Origin: Myxococcus dinghuensis
GTDB lineage: Bacteria > Myxococcota > Myxococcia > Myxococcales > Myxococcaceae
NCBI RefSeq assembly: GCF_024198235.1
Contig: NZ_JAKCFB010000002.1
Coordinates: 186,001 to 250,000, forward strand
Direction: 5' to 3'
DNA length: 64,000 nucleotides
Below the pieces are notes generated by a model. It ran no database searches. It was given only the letters and a program-made list of their open reading frames with translations, and was not told the origin of the DNA. Shown piece by piece: positions 24,977 to 33,212 of this stretch. Each line of letters opens with the position of its first letter. The stretch's first letter is position 1. The translations under genes and the position numbers were made by a program.

Positions 24977-25102
24977 CGTCACGCCCCCTTGGTGCTCGAT
25001 GGCGACCTCGAGGTCTCCGGGCGCTGCCTGCTGCACGGACTCCACCCGGTGGATGGTCAACGTGTCGCCCTCGGACGTCCATGGGTATCCACCGCATCGC
25101 AT
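24945..25102 (-). pseudogene. collapsed tandem paralog of the 23688-24857 membrane-protein gene
   Basis: The 5' end (MRCGG, from ATG 25102, versus MRCGT at 24857) and its upstream DNA resemble the intact neighbour, and the 3' end repeats the neighbour's last codons: VAIEHQGGVT versus LALEHEGGVT, then VVEKTLRRMLAT in a shifted frame. About 330 codons between are missing. The shared tail includes an exact 32-bp direct repeat (24945-24976 and 23741-23772). This is an internal-deletion relic of a tandem duplication, and is not expected to give a working protein. Confidence 0.62.
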
Positions 25103-25329
25103 GGGCAGACACATAGAACGCGCCACGCGGCACGGAAAGACAATCCCAGACACCACCGCTCCGTGGCACGGCAGGCGCCGGGCTCACGCAAACAGTGCGC
25201 CGGCGGCCCCGCCGCGCTCCGTACACCGCTGGACACCACACCCTGCCTGACAGGGTGTCTGGGCCTTCCGCTGAACGCCAGACCCTGGCAGGTGTTCGGT
25301 CCACCTGGGGCCTGTGCGATGATTCGTGG

Positions 25330-27489
25330 ATGGCGGATACGCTCGAAGCGCAGCCGGAGTCGCCCGGGGAATGGGGCCGGCGCCGGTTCCTGACGTGGGT
25401 GGTGGCCGCGCCCACGCTGATGGTCGCGGCCCGGCTGGGACTCGCCCCCGCGGACGCCGAGGCCGCGCAGGCGCCCACGGAAGCATCCCAGACACCGCTG
25501 AGCCTCTACATCGCCATCCAGGAGGATGGGCGCGTCATCGCCACCCTGCCGCGCACGGAGATGGGCCAGGGCATCACCACGGCGGTGGCCATGCTCGTCG
25601 CCGAGGAGCTGGACCTGCCGCTCGACGCCGTCGACGTGCGCAGCGCGGGCGCGGACTCGCGCTGGCTCGTCCAGCTCACCGGGCTCTCGTCCACGATGCG
25701 CCTGCTGGCGGGTCCACTGCGCGCGGCCGCCGCCGACGCGCGCGCCCGGCTCGTCACGGCCGCCGCGTTCCGCTGGCGGGTGCTGGCCCTCTCGCTCACC
25801 ACCGCCCAGGGCGAGGTGCGCGCGCCCGACGGCCGGCGGGCCAGCTACGGCGAGCTGGCGGTGGCCGCGTCCCAGGTGCTGCTGCCGGCGGTCTCCCCCC
25901 TGCCCAAGTCCGTGGGCGAGTACACCCTCGTGGGCCGCCCCACGGGGCGCGTCGACGCACGGGACATCATCACCGGCGCGGCCCGCTACGCCCTGGACCT
26001 CGACCTCCCCGGGGCGCTCCCCACCGTGGTGGCGCGGCCCCCCACGCTGCGCGGCACGGTGCAGTCGTTCGACGACACCCCGGCCCGTTCGATGCCGGGC
26101 GTGGTGGGCGTGGTCCCCTTGAGCTCGGGCGTGGCGGTGGTGGCCCGGACGTTCGCCCAGGCCTTGGCGGCGCGCGACGCCCTGCGCATCACCTGGGCCC
26201 CCGGCCCCGCGAGCGCCCTGTCGGACGTGGACATCCGCGCGCGGCTGCGCGAGGCCATCGGGCCCCGGCCGCTGCCCCCGCTGCTGACGACGCGGACGCT
26301 GGAGGGGCGCTTCGACTTCCCCTACCTCGCGCACGCCCCCATGGAGACCCAGAGCTGCGTGGCCCGCGTCCAGGGCGACCAGGCGGAGGTCTGGCTGGGC
26401 GCGCAGGACCCGAAGTACGCGCAGCGCGTGGTGGCCCGGGCGCTCGGGTGGGAGCTGTCGCCCCAGCGCGTCACCGTGAACGTCACCCGCGCCGGTGGCG
26501 GCTTCGGCCGCCGGTTCTTCTCCGAGGCCGCCGTGGAGGCCGCGCTCGTGTCCCGCGCGCTCGGGCAGCCGGTGAAGCTCCTGTGGACCCGCAACGACGA
26601 CATGCGCCACGGGCACTTCCGCCCCGCGAGCCACCACCGCATCCTCGCCCACCTGGGGCCGGGCGGGATGCTCCTCGGGTGGAACCACCGCGCCGCCATC
26701 CCCACCCTCGAGCTCCCCCACGGCTTCGGCGATGCCCTCACCGCCCTGGCGGGGGAGCTGCTGCCCCAGGTGACCAGCACCGTCTTCTTCGCGCTCACCC
26801 AACGCAGCCCGTACCACTTCGGGCTGGTGAGCCACGAGCTGCGCGAGGTCTCGGTTCCCATCCCCACCGGCTCGTTCCGCTCGGTGTTCACCAGCCAGGT
26901 GGGCGTGGCCAACGAGGTGTTCGTCGACCAGCTCGCGCGCGAGCTCCAGCTCGACCCGGTCGCGCTCAGGCGCTCGCGGCTCGCCTCCAGCCGGCTCCAG
27001 GCCGTCCTGAAGAAGGTCGTCACCGTGGGGCAATGGGGCCGCGCGCTCCCCACGGGCGTCGCCCAGGGGGTCGCCGTCCTGGAGGAGTGGGACAGCGCCA
27101 TCGCCCACCTCGTCGAGGTGGACGTCACCGGCGCGGTCCCCCGGGTGCTGCGAATCATCATCGCCGCGGACGTGGGCCTGCCCATCAACCCCAAGGGCAT
27201 CGAGGCCCAACTGCAGGGCGCCGCCGTGGACGCGATGTCCACCACCCTGAGCGCGGGCCTCCACATCGACGCGGGCGCGGTGCGCGAGGGAAGCTTCGCG
27301 GACTACCACTGGCTGCGGATGAAACACGTCCCGTCGGACATCCAGGTGCACCTCGTCCGCTCCGACGACCGCGTGGGCGGGGTGGGCGAGCTCGGCTACC
27401 CCAGCGCCGCGGCGGCCCTCGCCAACGCCATCGCTCGGGCCCGGGGGACGATGCCCACCCGCTTTCCCATCCTGGACGAGGGAGCATGA
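25330..27489 (+). CDS. iorB: molybdenum hydroxylase large subunit (isoquinoline 1-oxidoreductase beta-like)
   Basis: 719 aa from ATG 25330. A twin-arginine signal ([20 protein letters not shown]) sends the folded enzyme to the periplasm. Xanthine-oxidase-family molybdopterin motifs are [71 protein letters not shown], and the Mo-site Glu in [20 protein letters not shown]. The order is beta before alpha, and the two genes overlap by 4 bp. Substrates of this class are N-heterocycles and aldehydes; the exact one is unknown. No dedicated cytochrome c electron acceptor gene is adjacent. Confidence 0.9.
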   Translation: MADTLEAQPESPGEWGRRRFLTWVVAAPTLMVAARLGLAPADAEAAQAPTEASQTPLSLYIAIQEDGRVIATLPRTEMGQGITTAVAMLVAEELDLPLDAVDVRSAGADSRWLVQLTGLSSTMRLLAGPLRAAAADARARLVTAAAFRWRVLALSLTTAQGEVRAPDGRRASYGELAVAASQVLLPAVSPLPKSVGEYTLVGRPTGRVDARDIITGAARYALDLDLPGALPTVVARPPTLRGTVQSFDDTPARSMPGVVGVVPLSSGVAVVARTFAQALAARDALRITWAPGPASALSDVDIRARLREAIGPRPLPPLLTTRTLEGRFDFPYLAHAPMETQSCVARVQGDQAEVWLGAQDPKYAQRVVARALGWELSPQRVTVNVTRAGGGFGRRFFSEAAVEAALVSRALGQPVKLLWTRNDDMRHGHFRPASHHRILAHLGPGGMLLGWNHRAAIPTLELPHGFGDALTALAGELLPQVTSTVFFALTQRSPYHFGLVSHELREVSVPIPTGSFRSVFTSQVGVANEVFVDQLARELQLDPVALRRSRLASSRLQAVLKKVVTVGQWGRALPTGVAQGVAVLEEWDSAIAHLVEVDVTGAVPRVLRIIIAADVGLPINPKGIEAQLQGAAVDAMSTTLSAGLHIDAGAVREGSFADYHWLRMKHVPSDIQVHLVRSDDRVGGVGELGYPSAAAALANAIARARGTMPTRFPILDEGA

Positions 27490-28013
27490 CCATGCCGGCG
27501 CACCAGTTCATCCTCAATGGCCGGACGGTGTCGGTGGAGTCCCCCGCGGACCTGCCCCTGCTGTGGGTGCTGCGCGACGTGCTCGGCGTGACGGGCCCCA
27601 AGTACGGCTGCGGCGTGGGCGTCTGTGGCGCCTGCACCAGCCACCTGGATGGCGAGGCCTTCCGCCCCTGCATCCACCCGGTGGGAGACACGACGGGCCG
27701 CGCGGTGACGACCATCGAGGGCCTGGGGGCGCAGGGCCTGCACCCCGTGCAGGAGGCGTGGCTCGAGGAGGACGTGGCCCAGTGTGGCTTCTGCCAGCCC
27801 GGGCAGATCATGGCCGCGGTCGCCCTGCTCCGGCGCAACGCCCACCCCACCGACGCGGACATCGACGCCGCCATGAGCGACAACGTCTGCCGCTGCGGGA
27901 CCTACGTGCGCATCCGGGCCGCCATCCAGCGCGCCGCGCTGCTCCTGCGCGCCTCCGCCCCCACCGGCGGCGCGTCGCTCGAGGGCGACCCCGGGACAAC
28001 CGGCCGCCCGTGA
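27486..28013 (+). CDS. iorA: molybdenum hydroxylase small [2Fe-2S] subunit (isoquinoline 1-oxidoreductase alpha-like)
   Basis: 175 aa. The plant-ferredoxin-type cluster motif is [20 protein letters not shown] (with the later C in FRPCIHPV), and the second cluster motif is [17 protein letters not shown] with [17 protein letters not shown]. It passes electrons from the molybdenum site of the large subunit to an external acceptor. It has no signal of its own and would be co-exported with the Tat-bearing partner. ATGA overlap (27486-27489) couples it to iorB. A 20-residue tail after RAALLLRA is unusual but unstructured. Confidence 0.93.
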   Translation: MTMPAHQFILNGRTVSVESPADLPLLWVLRDVLGVTGPKYGCGVGVCGACTSHLDGEAFRPCIHPVGDTTGRAVTTIEGLGAQGLHPVQEAWLEEDVAQCGFCQPGQIMAAVALLRRNAHPTDADIDAAMSDNVCRCGTYVRIRAAIQRAALLLRASAPTGGASLEGDPGTTGRP

Positions 28014-28016
28014 ACG

Positions 28017-28454
28017 TCACGAGGCCTCGCGCCGAGGTGCCCTGACGGGCCGCTGCTCGCGCGCGGTCAGGATGCGCCCGAGGTTGGCTTCGATCCACTC
28101 GGCCAGGCCCTTCACGCGCCCGGCGACCTCGTGGCCCAGCGGCGTGAGGGTGTACTCCACGCGCGGCGGGACCTCCGGGAACACCTCGCGCTGGACGAAG
28201 CCGTCCGCCTCGAGCGCCTGGAGCGTCTGCGAGAGCATCTTCTCGCTCACCCCCGCGACCTTGCGCCGCAGCGCGCTGAAGCGGTGCGTGCCGCCCTCCA
28301 GCAACGCCACCAGCGCCAGCACACCCCAACGGCTCGTCACGTGCTCGAGCACCCCACGCGAGGGGCACTGGGGCGCGTACAGGTCGCCTCGCAGCGCGTC
28401 CTGCGCCCGCCCGCCCGTCCGCCGCGCCGTCTCCGACCGCTTTCTCATCGCCAT
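28017..28454 (-). CDS. qorR: HxlR-family regulator QorR (YtfH-like)
   Basis: 145 aa from ATG 28454; an upstream ATG at 28493 lies inside the operator and is not favoured. The body closely follows E. coli YtfH/QorR: YAPQCPSRGVLEHVTSRWGV, THRFSALRRKVAGVSEKMLS, TLQALEADGFVQREVFPEVP and VEYTLTPLGHEVAGRVKGLA. The Cys in QCPSR is the redox- or electrophile-sensing residue of this group. Divergent from qorB, which it is expected to repress; a perfect inverted repeat fills the gap. Ends 3 bp from the iorA stop (convergent). Confidence 0.92.
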   Translation of the reverse strand: MAMRKRSETARRTGGRAQDALRGDLYAPQCPSRGVLEHVTSRWGVLALVALLEGGTHRFSALRRKVAGVSEKMLSQTLQALEADGFVQREVFPEVPPRVEYTLTPLGHEVAGRVKGLAEWIEANLGRILTAREQRPVRAPRREAS

Positions 28455-28458
28455 ATCA

Positions 28459-28491
28459 GGTAAGTACCTTACCTCAAGGTGGGTACTTACC
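28459..28491. promoter_or_regulatory. QorR operator candidate, perfect 10-bp inverted repeat
   Basis: GGTAAGTACC (28459-28468) and GGTACTTACC (28482-28491) are perfect inverted copies with a 13-bp spacer; the left arm continues as GGTAA-gtacc-TTACC. It overlaps the likely -35/-10 zone of both the qorR start (28454) and qorB start (28547). Confidence 0.65.
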
Positions 28492-28546
28492 AACAGAAAG
28501 CAAGGCCGTTAGGGTGTCCTGACTCTTTTCCCACCGGAGCATGCAC

Positions 28547-29404
28547 ATGATCGTCGTCACCGGAGCCACCGGCCACCTCGGCCGCCACGTCATCGACCAG
28601 TTGTTGCAGAAGGTGCCCGCCAGCCAGGTGGTCGCCGCGGTCCGCTCGCCCGACAAGGCGAAGGACCTCGCGGCCCGTGGCGTCCAGGTCCGTCACGCGG
28701 ACTATGACCAGCCCGCGACGCTGGAGTCCGCGTTCCAGGGGGCCCAGCAGCTGCTCCTCATCTCCGCCAACGAGGTGGGCAGGCGGCTGCCCCAGCACGA
28801 GGCGGCGGTGAACGCGGCCAGGAAGGTGGGGGTGCGGCTGCTCGCCTACACCAGCGTCCTCCACGCGGACACCTCCGGCATCTCTCTGGCGGCCGAGCAC
28901 CTGGGGACGGAGAAGGCCATCCGGGCCTCCGGCCTGCCCTTCGTGCTGCTGCGCAACGGCTGGTACCTGGAGAACTACACGGAGAACCTGGGCTCGGCGC
29001 TCCAGCACGGCGTGCTGCTGGGCGCCGCGAGGGACGGGCGCATCGCCGCCGCCGCCCGGGCGGACTACGCCGCCGCCGCCGTGGCCGCGCTGACCACGCC
29101 CGGCCAGGAGGGCAAGGTCCACGAGCTGGCGGGAGACGCGCCCTTCACCATGTCCGAGCTCGCGGCGGAGGTCGCGCGACAGGCCGGCAAGCCCGTGGCC
29201 TACAAGGACCTGCCGGAGGCGGAGTACGAGAAGGCGCTCCAGGGCTTCGGCCTCCCCGGCCCGGTGGCCCAGATGCTGGCGAGCGCCGACGCGGGCATCG
29301 CCCGGGGAGAGCTGGACGACCGGAGCGGCCAGTTGCACCGGTTGATCGGCCGGGCCACCACGTCGCTCGCCCAGGCGGTGGCGGCGGGGCTGAAGCGCGC
29401 ATAG
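28547..29404 (+). CDS. qorB: NAD(P)H:quinone oxidoreductase QorB (YtfG-like)
   Basis: 285 aa. ATG 28547 is chosen over 28541 because GGAG (28536-28539) is 7 nt from it and it matches the start of E. coli QorB. Clear colinear similarity: MIVVTGATGHLGRHVIDQLL, VPASQVVAAVRSPDKAKDLA, LLLISANEVGRRLPQHEAAV, VRLLAYTSVLHADTSGISLA and LLRNGWYLENYTENLGSAL. It reduces quinones with NADPH in the cytoplasm. Regulated by the divergent QorR. Followed by a strong stem-loop at 29458-29490. Confidence 0.94.
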   Translation: MIVVTGATGHLGRHVIDQLLQKVPASQVVAAVRSPDKAKDLAARGVQVRHADYDQPATLESAFQGAQQLLLISANEVGRRLPQHEAAVNAARKVGVRLLAYTSVLHADTSGISLAAEHLGTEKAIRASGLPFVLLRNGWYLENYTENLGSALQHGVLLGAARDGRIAAAARADYAAAAVAALTTPGQEGKVHELAGDAPFTMSELAAEVARQAGKPVAYKDLPEAEYEKALQGFGLPGPVAQMLASADAGIARGELDDRSGQLHRLIGRATTSLAQAVAAGLKRA

Positions 29405-29457
29405 CGCCCGGCGTCTCCAGGGGACGCACCTGCTTGCAGGCAGGACGCGCGCCCCGC

Positions 29458-29490
29458 CTCGCGGAGCCAGGCCACTCGTGGCTCCGCGAG
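29458..29490 (+). terminator. 12-bp perfect stem-loop after qorB
   Basis: CTCGCGGAGCCA (29458-29469), 9-nt loop, TGGCTCCGCGAG (29479-29490): a perfect 12-bp stem 54 bp after the qorB stop. No T-run, so Rho-independence is uncertain. Confidence 0.55.
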
Positions 29491-29583
29491 TGGAGGGGGC
29501 AGCACATGTAGGCATGAAGGCTGCACCGGGCAGGACACCGGCTGGGAATCACCCGTGTCCGACACCTCGACGAGCCCCCTCAC

Positions 29584-30588
29584 ATGCCCTTCCCCCAAGA
29601 CCTCCATTTCATCTGGGTCGGCGGTCGCCGCCCCCTGAAGACCCCGACGAAAGGCGAGTGGTTCTCCTCCTGGGTCGACCTGGCGAAGGCCTGGAAGAAC
29701 TGGGCGCCGACGGTGGACTACAGCCACCTGCTGCACCGCATCCTCGAATGGAAGAAGCGGGTCAAGCCGTGGAACGTCCACCTGTGGGTGGAGACGGACC
29801 GCTCCATCACCCCGGAGGCCGCGAGCACGCTCACCTCCGCGGGGGTCCAGATCCACGACATCACCGAGGTGGCCGGCGACTTCAAGGCCCCCTGGGCGCG
29901 CTACCTCCACGACGAGCTGTGCGGCCAGAACGCCAACTTCGGCGCCGCCAGCGACCTGCTGCGCGTGGCCATCCTCCTGCAGCGTGGCGGGCTCTACACG
30001 GACCTGGACAACTTCCCCGACAAGCGCATCCAGCAGCTCAACACGCTGTCGCTGAACACCGACCTGTGCATCGGCGTGTTCACCAATCCCGAGGTGCCCA
30101 ACAACGCGGCGCTGGCCTCGAACGCTGGCAACGCCTTCATGCAGGACTACCTCGACAGCATCGTGACGCAGTACGAGCGCCTCTACGACGCGCAGGGGGA
30201 AGAGGACCTGGTGAGCCTCTACGGATACGACGCGGAGTCCGCCGGTCCCACGGGCCTCACGCAGGCGCCCACGGCGGACCAGATGCGGAACTGGCGTGTC
30301 CACCACCACCGCATCGTGGACCGGCTCGACACCACGCTCAACATCTCCGGCCCACGCCTGCTGCGTTGGTGCCTCGCCCGGCACTTCTACGACTACACGG
30401 ACACCCTCGCGAACTACCTGCAGGAGATGGGCGACATGATGTGGGCGGACCAGACCACGGACCTCATCCGCCGCGGCATGGGCATCCCCACCGACGTCAT
30501 CCGCATCACGTCCGAGAACTCGTGGGGCGGCGCGGGCACGAAGAAGGAGGAGCGCCGCGAGGCGCTCTCGCGCCAACTGTTCGACTGA
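29584..30588 (+). CDS. DXD glycosyltransferase of the TcdA/TcdB-like sugar-binding family
   Basis: 334 aa from ATG 29584 (weak ribosome site). N-terminal DLHFIWVGGRRP is the HFxWxGG strand of Gly_transf_sug/GT44-like enzymes; the core AASDLLRVAILLQRGG then LYTDLDNFP contains the ASDxxR and DXD (D-L-D) UDP-sugar/metal motifs of the TcdA/B and related enzymes. SENSWGGAGTKKEE near the C-terminus recalls the late SxW motif of that group. No signal peptide is present. The enzyme may glycosylate proteins or lipids; a role as an effector against prey is an attractive but unproven idea. Single gene bounded by terminator-like hairpins. Confidence 0.75.
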   Translation: MPFPQDLHFIWVGGRRPLKTPTKGEWFSSWVDLAKAWKNWAPTVDYSHLLHRILEWKKRVKPWNVHLWVETDRSITPEAASTLTSAGVQIHDITEVAGDFKAPWARYLHDELCGQNANFGAASDLLRVAILLQRGGLYTDLDNFPDKRIQQLNTLSLNTDLCIGVFTNPEVPNNAALASNAGNAFMQDYLDSIVTQYERLYDAQGEEDLVSLYGYDAESAGPTGLTQAPTADQMRNWRVHHHRIVDRLDTTLNISGPRLLRWCLARHFYDYTDTLANYLQEMGDMMWADQTTDLIRRGMGIPTDVIRITSENSWGGAGTKKEERREALSRQLFD

Positions 30589-30610
30589 GCAGGCCACGCC
30601 GTCGCCCGGG

Positions 30611-30636
30611 CCGCCGGGGACTCCGCATCCCGGCGG
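30611..30636. terminator. bidirectional stem-loop between convergent genes
   Basis: CCGCCGGG (30611-30618) pairs with CCCGGCGG (30629-30636) across a 10-nt loop, between the glycosyltransferase stop (30588) and the convergent propeller-protein stop (30667). Confidence 0.5.
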
Positions 30637-30666
30637 AGGAGGCCCCTTTGCCACATCGGAGTGGCC

Positions 30667-31896
30667 TCACCGCGGCTCGAGGAACTTCACGGCCCAGGTG
30701 TCGTGCAGCGCCCCCATGGTCACCCGGACGTTCCTCCCGGTGTCGACGTCATGGACCACGAGCCCCCCGGAGCCCGCCAACGCGAGGTAGCGGCCATCCA
30801 CGCTCACGTCATGCATCTTCGTGACGTACCCGACGGGGAGCTCGCGCACCGAGTCGTCGTCGAGGGAGTACTCGAACAGGTGCGGGTCCATCTTCCAGGG
30901 AATGAGCCCCTCGATGAAGAACACGGTCCGCCGCGTGCGGTTGGCCCCGCGGAGGTCGTTCACGCACCACCCATCCTGGCTGCGGAAGATCCGCTCCTGG
31001 CCCGTCTTCAGGTCGACGCGCCGGTAGGTGCCCGGGTCGTCACAATCCGCATAGGTTTGGGTCCCCTCCTTGTAGAAGACGAGCGTGTCACCCACCACGA
31101 ACGGGGTCACCACGCCGCGCCGCGCCTTCTGGATGACGGGCCCCACCTTCCACGGCTTCGTGCCAGACGGGTCCATCGTCACCAATCGCAGCCCCTCCTT
31201 GTCGTTCCGGGCCAGGATGCGGTTGTCCCCTTGTACGAAGTGGAGCCCCGCGGTGTCCGTCACCCCGCGAGGCAGCACGCGGATGCCCTCCGGCTTGCGA
31301 GAGAAGCTCCAGCTCCACTGTTCGGTGATGGCGCTGTTGCTGTTGCTGACGAAGACGCGGGAGCCATCCTCCGTGAACTGCTGGGGCATCTGGGCGTACT
31401 GTCGGCTCTCGGCGTTCCAGGTCTCCAGGACCCCGGGCGTGAAGCCCGCGATGCCGTCCAGGTCGCCCATGACGAGCAGGGTGCCGCCCAGGGGCCTGCC
31501 GGCCTTCGACTTCGGCGTGGTGATGTCGCGCCCACCCAAGGAGAAGCGGATCATCCGGGAGAACTGCCCGTCGCCAGGAACCCCCGCCGCCACCATCCAC
31601 TTGCCCGTCGGAGGATGCACCGCGAGCGACCAGAACCGGCACCCCTGGGTATACTGCTTCACCTGGCCCCGCTCGGGCCCAGCCAGCATCTTGCGCTCCT
31701 CGGTGTGCGAGCACTCCGCCAGCACGCGCGTCTCGCCCGACGGCTCGACGAGCACGACCTTCGAGCCGTCGGTATCAATCCCAATCAACGGCACGGGAGG
31801 AGGCCCATCCTCGATGGGAACCTCGGCCAAGGCAGACGTCGCCCCCAAGGAGGCGGCCAGGGCCACCCCCAGAAAACCTCGCAGTGTCTCGAGCAT
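30667..31896 (-). CDS. secreted beta-propeller-like protein
   Basis: 409 aa from ATG 31896. Signal peptide MLETLRGFLGVALAASLGAT ending at SALAE. The mature part is a run of blade-like strands with WxxxVHPxTGxW, DGSRVFVSNSNSAITEQWSW, FVVGDTLVFYKEGTQTYADC, MHDVSVDGRYLALAGSGGLV and VHDVDTGRNVRVTMG, resembling TolB/WD40-type propellers. It holds few cysteines and no enzyme motif. A sensor, scaffold or adhesion role outside the inner membrane is plausible. A longer frame upstream has no signal or start support. Confidence 0.72.
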   Translation of the reverse strand: MLETLRGFLGVALAASLGATSALAEVPIEDGPPPVPLIGIDTDGSKVVLVEPSGETRVLAECSHTEERKMLAGPERGQVKQYTQGCRFWSLAVHPPTGKWMVAAGVPGDGQFSRMIRFSLGGRDITTPKSKAGRPLGGTLLVMGDLDGIAGFTPGVLETWNAESRQYAQMPQQFTEDGSRVFVSNSNSAITEQWSWSFSRKPEGIRVLPRGVTDTAGLHFVQGDNRILARNDKEGLRLVTMDPSGTKPWKVGPVIQKARRGVVTPFVVGDTLVFYKEGTQTYADCDDPGTYRRVDLKTGQERIFRSQDGWCVNDLRGANRTRRTVFFIEGLIPWKMDPHLFEYSLDDDSVRELPVGYVTKMHDVSVDGRYLALAGSGGLVVHDVDTGRNVRVTMGALHDTWAVKFLEPR

Positions 31897-32298
31897 GCGG
31901 GGAATGACGCGCCCGCACTCCCTGTATTCACGGAGGGCGCAAAGTTCCACCGAGCCCTGGCTGGCCCCTACACGGCTCCAATCCTCGAGACCTGAGAATC
32001 CGGTTCGCGGCACCGACGCAGACGCTGGAACGGGAGGCGAATCCAGCCAGGGCCCTGGCGAAGCCCGACCCGACCGTGGCGGCGGTATCACCCTCGGCCG
32101 CCGGAGACGGCGCGTCGCCCCCGGAGCACCCATCCCTGCACACGCGAGGGCCGTCTCGTCCCGCATGTCTGGATTTGTCCCGCGAGGACGTTATTCGTGG
32201 CATCCACAACCCGAATGAAAACGTGTCTGCGTATCCGGTCTGCCCGACGAATCGGGCAAAGCCAACTCAGTGCATCGCACCTTGACCGGAGATTCCCT
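31897..32298. other. intergenic region with a 7-bp hairpin
   Basis: 402 bp between divergent secreted-protein genes. I support no gene here. TGCCCGA-CGAA-TCGGGCA (32241-32258) is a perfect 7-bp stem with a tetraloop about 40 bp before the GTG at 32299, within the probable leader of the downstream gene, and may affect its expression. A/T content rises over 32200-32240, where a promoter could lie. Confidence 0.4.
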
Positions 32299-33066
32299 GT
32301 GCGTGTCGTCACGTTCCTCAACACCCTCTCCCGCTGGCTCGTGCTGGGCCTGGGCCTCGTCGGGCTCCAGGCCTTCGCGGGCTATGCGCCCATCCCGGAC
32401 GGCTACGTCCTGCTCGCCACGGACACCACGAATCGCTACGTCGTCGCGGGCGGCGCGCGGTTCTTCATCCCCCCGGCGCAGTGGAGCCAGTACAGCGGCG
32501 CCACCACCGTGGCCCTCTCCCAGGCCACCATCGACTCGTATACGCAGATTCCCCAGGAGGGCACCCTGTTCCGCCAGAAGGGCACGACGGCCATCTACGT
32601 CGTGGTGGGGCAGACGTTCTGGTGGATCCCGAGCCCCACGGAGCTGGACTACTGGGATGACTTCCGCGTCGTGAACGACATCCCGAACACCAACTGGAAC
32701 GACCCCTTCATCAGCTATTCGTACGGGGTCCTCGTCCAGGAGCGCTCGACCAGTCCGGTCTACCTCTGGACCTCTGGCGCGAAGTACCTCGTCACCGACC
32801 CGACGGAGCTGGCCTACTTCGGAGGCTGGAGCGCGGTGAAGACCATCCCCCTGGGGACGCTCGCCAGCACCACGCAGCAGCCCTGGTGCGGCGCCATGCT
32901 GCGCGAGCGCTCGAGCAGCACCGTCTACGCGCTGGGCTACGTCAACAGCAGCACGCCCACGTTCTTCAAGTTCCCCTCCACCTCCACCACGTATGCCGTG
33001 GTGCCGGACGGCGCGCTCAGCGGCTTCTCGACGTTCTCCTCCGGGTCGCCGAGCTGCATCTGGTAG
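32299..33066 (+). CDS. secreted protein with four tandem ~50-residue repeats
   Basis: 255 aa starting at GTG 32299, supported by GGAG at 32288-32291. Signal peptide VRVVTFLNTLSRWLVLGLGL to AFAG. The mature protein consists of four similar units, each opening with a G-x-L or Y-V-L strand, then a Y-V/L strand followed by an aromatic hairpin: NRYVVAGGARFFIPPAQW, AIYVVVGQTFWWIPSPTELD, PVYLWTSGAKYLVTDPTELA, and a diverged last copy TVYALGYVNSSTPTFFKF. The IPSPTEL/TDPTELA pattern is seen in secreted surface repeats of myxobacteria; no function is known. A terminator-like hairpin follows. Confidence 0.75.
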   Translation: MRVVTFLNTLSRWLVLGLGLVGLQAFAGYAPIPDGYVLLATDTTNRYVVAGGARFFIPPAQWSQYSGATTVALSQATIDSYTQIPQEGTLFRQKGTTAIYVVVGQTFWWIPSPTELDYWDDFRVVNDIPNTNWNDPFISYSYGVLVQERSTSPVYLWTSGAKYLVTDPTELAYFGGWSAVKTIPLGTLASTTQQPWCGAMLRERSSSTVYALGYVNSSTPTFFKFPSTSTTYAVVPDGALSGFSTFSSGSPSCIW

Positions 33067-33075
33067 TCGTTGCAT

Positions 33076-33102
33076 CCCGGGGGCCGTGCTCCGGCCCCCG
33101 GG
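33076..33102 (+). terminator. strong GC stem-loop terminator
   Basis: CCCGGGGGCC (33076-33085), 7-nt loop, GGCCCCCGGG (33093-33102), then a pyrimidine stretch CCTTCCTC. It starts 10 bp after the stop of the repeat protein. Confidence 0.7.
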
Positions 33103-33212
33103 CCTTCCTCGACAGCACACGCGTGTCCCGAGACCTGTCTTGGAAAGAGGTCGCCCGACCAGGGATTCCCTGGTTGGATGCGGGCCTCTCCTCGGGTGCC
33201 CCGGTGAATGGA

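Noticed and set aside
25057..27351. 764-codon frame antisense to iorB
   Set aside because: His/Gly/Arg-rich shadow; iorB has Tat signal and all molybdenum-site motifs.
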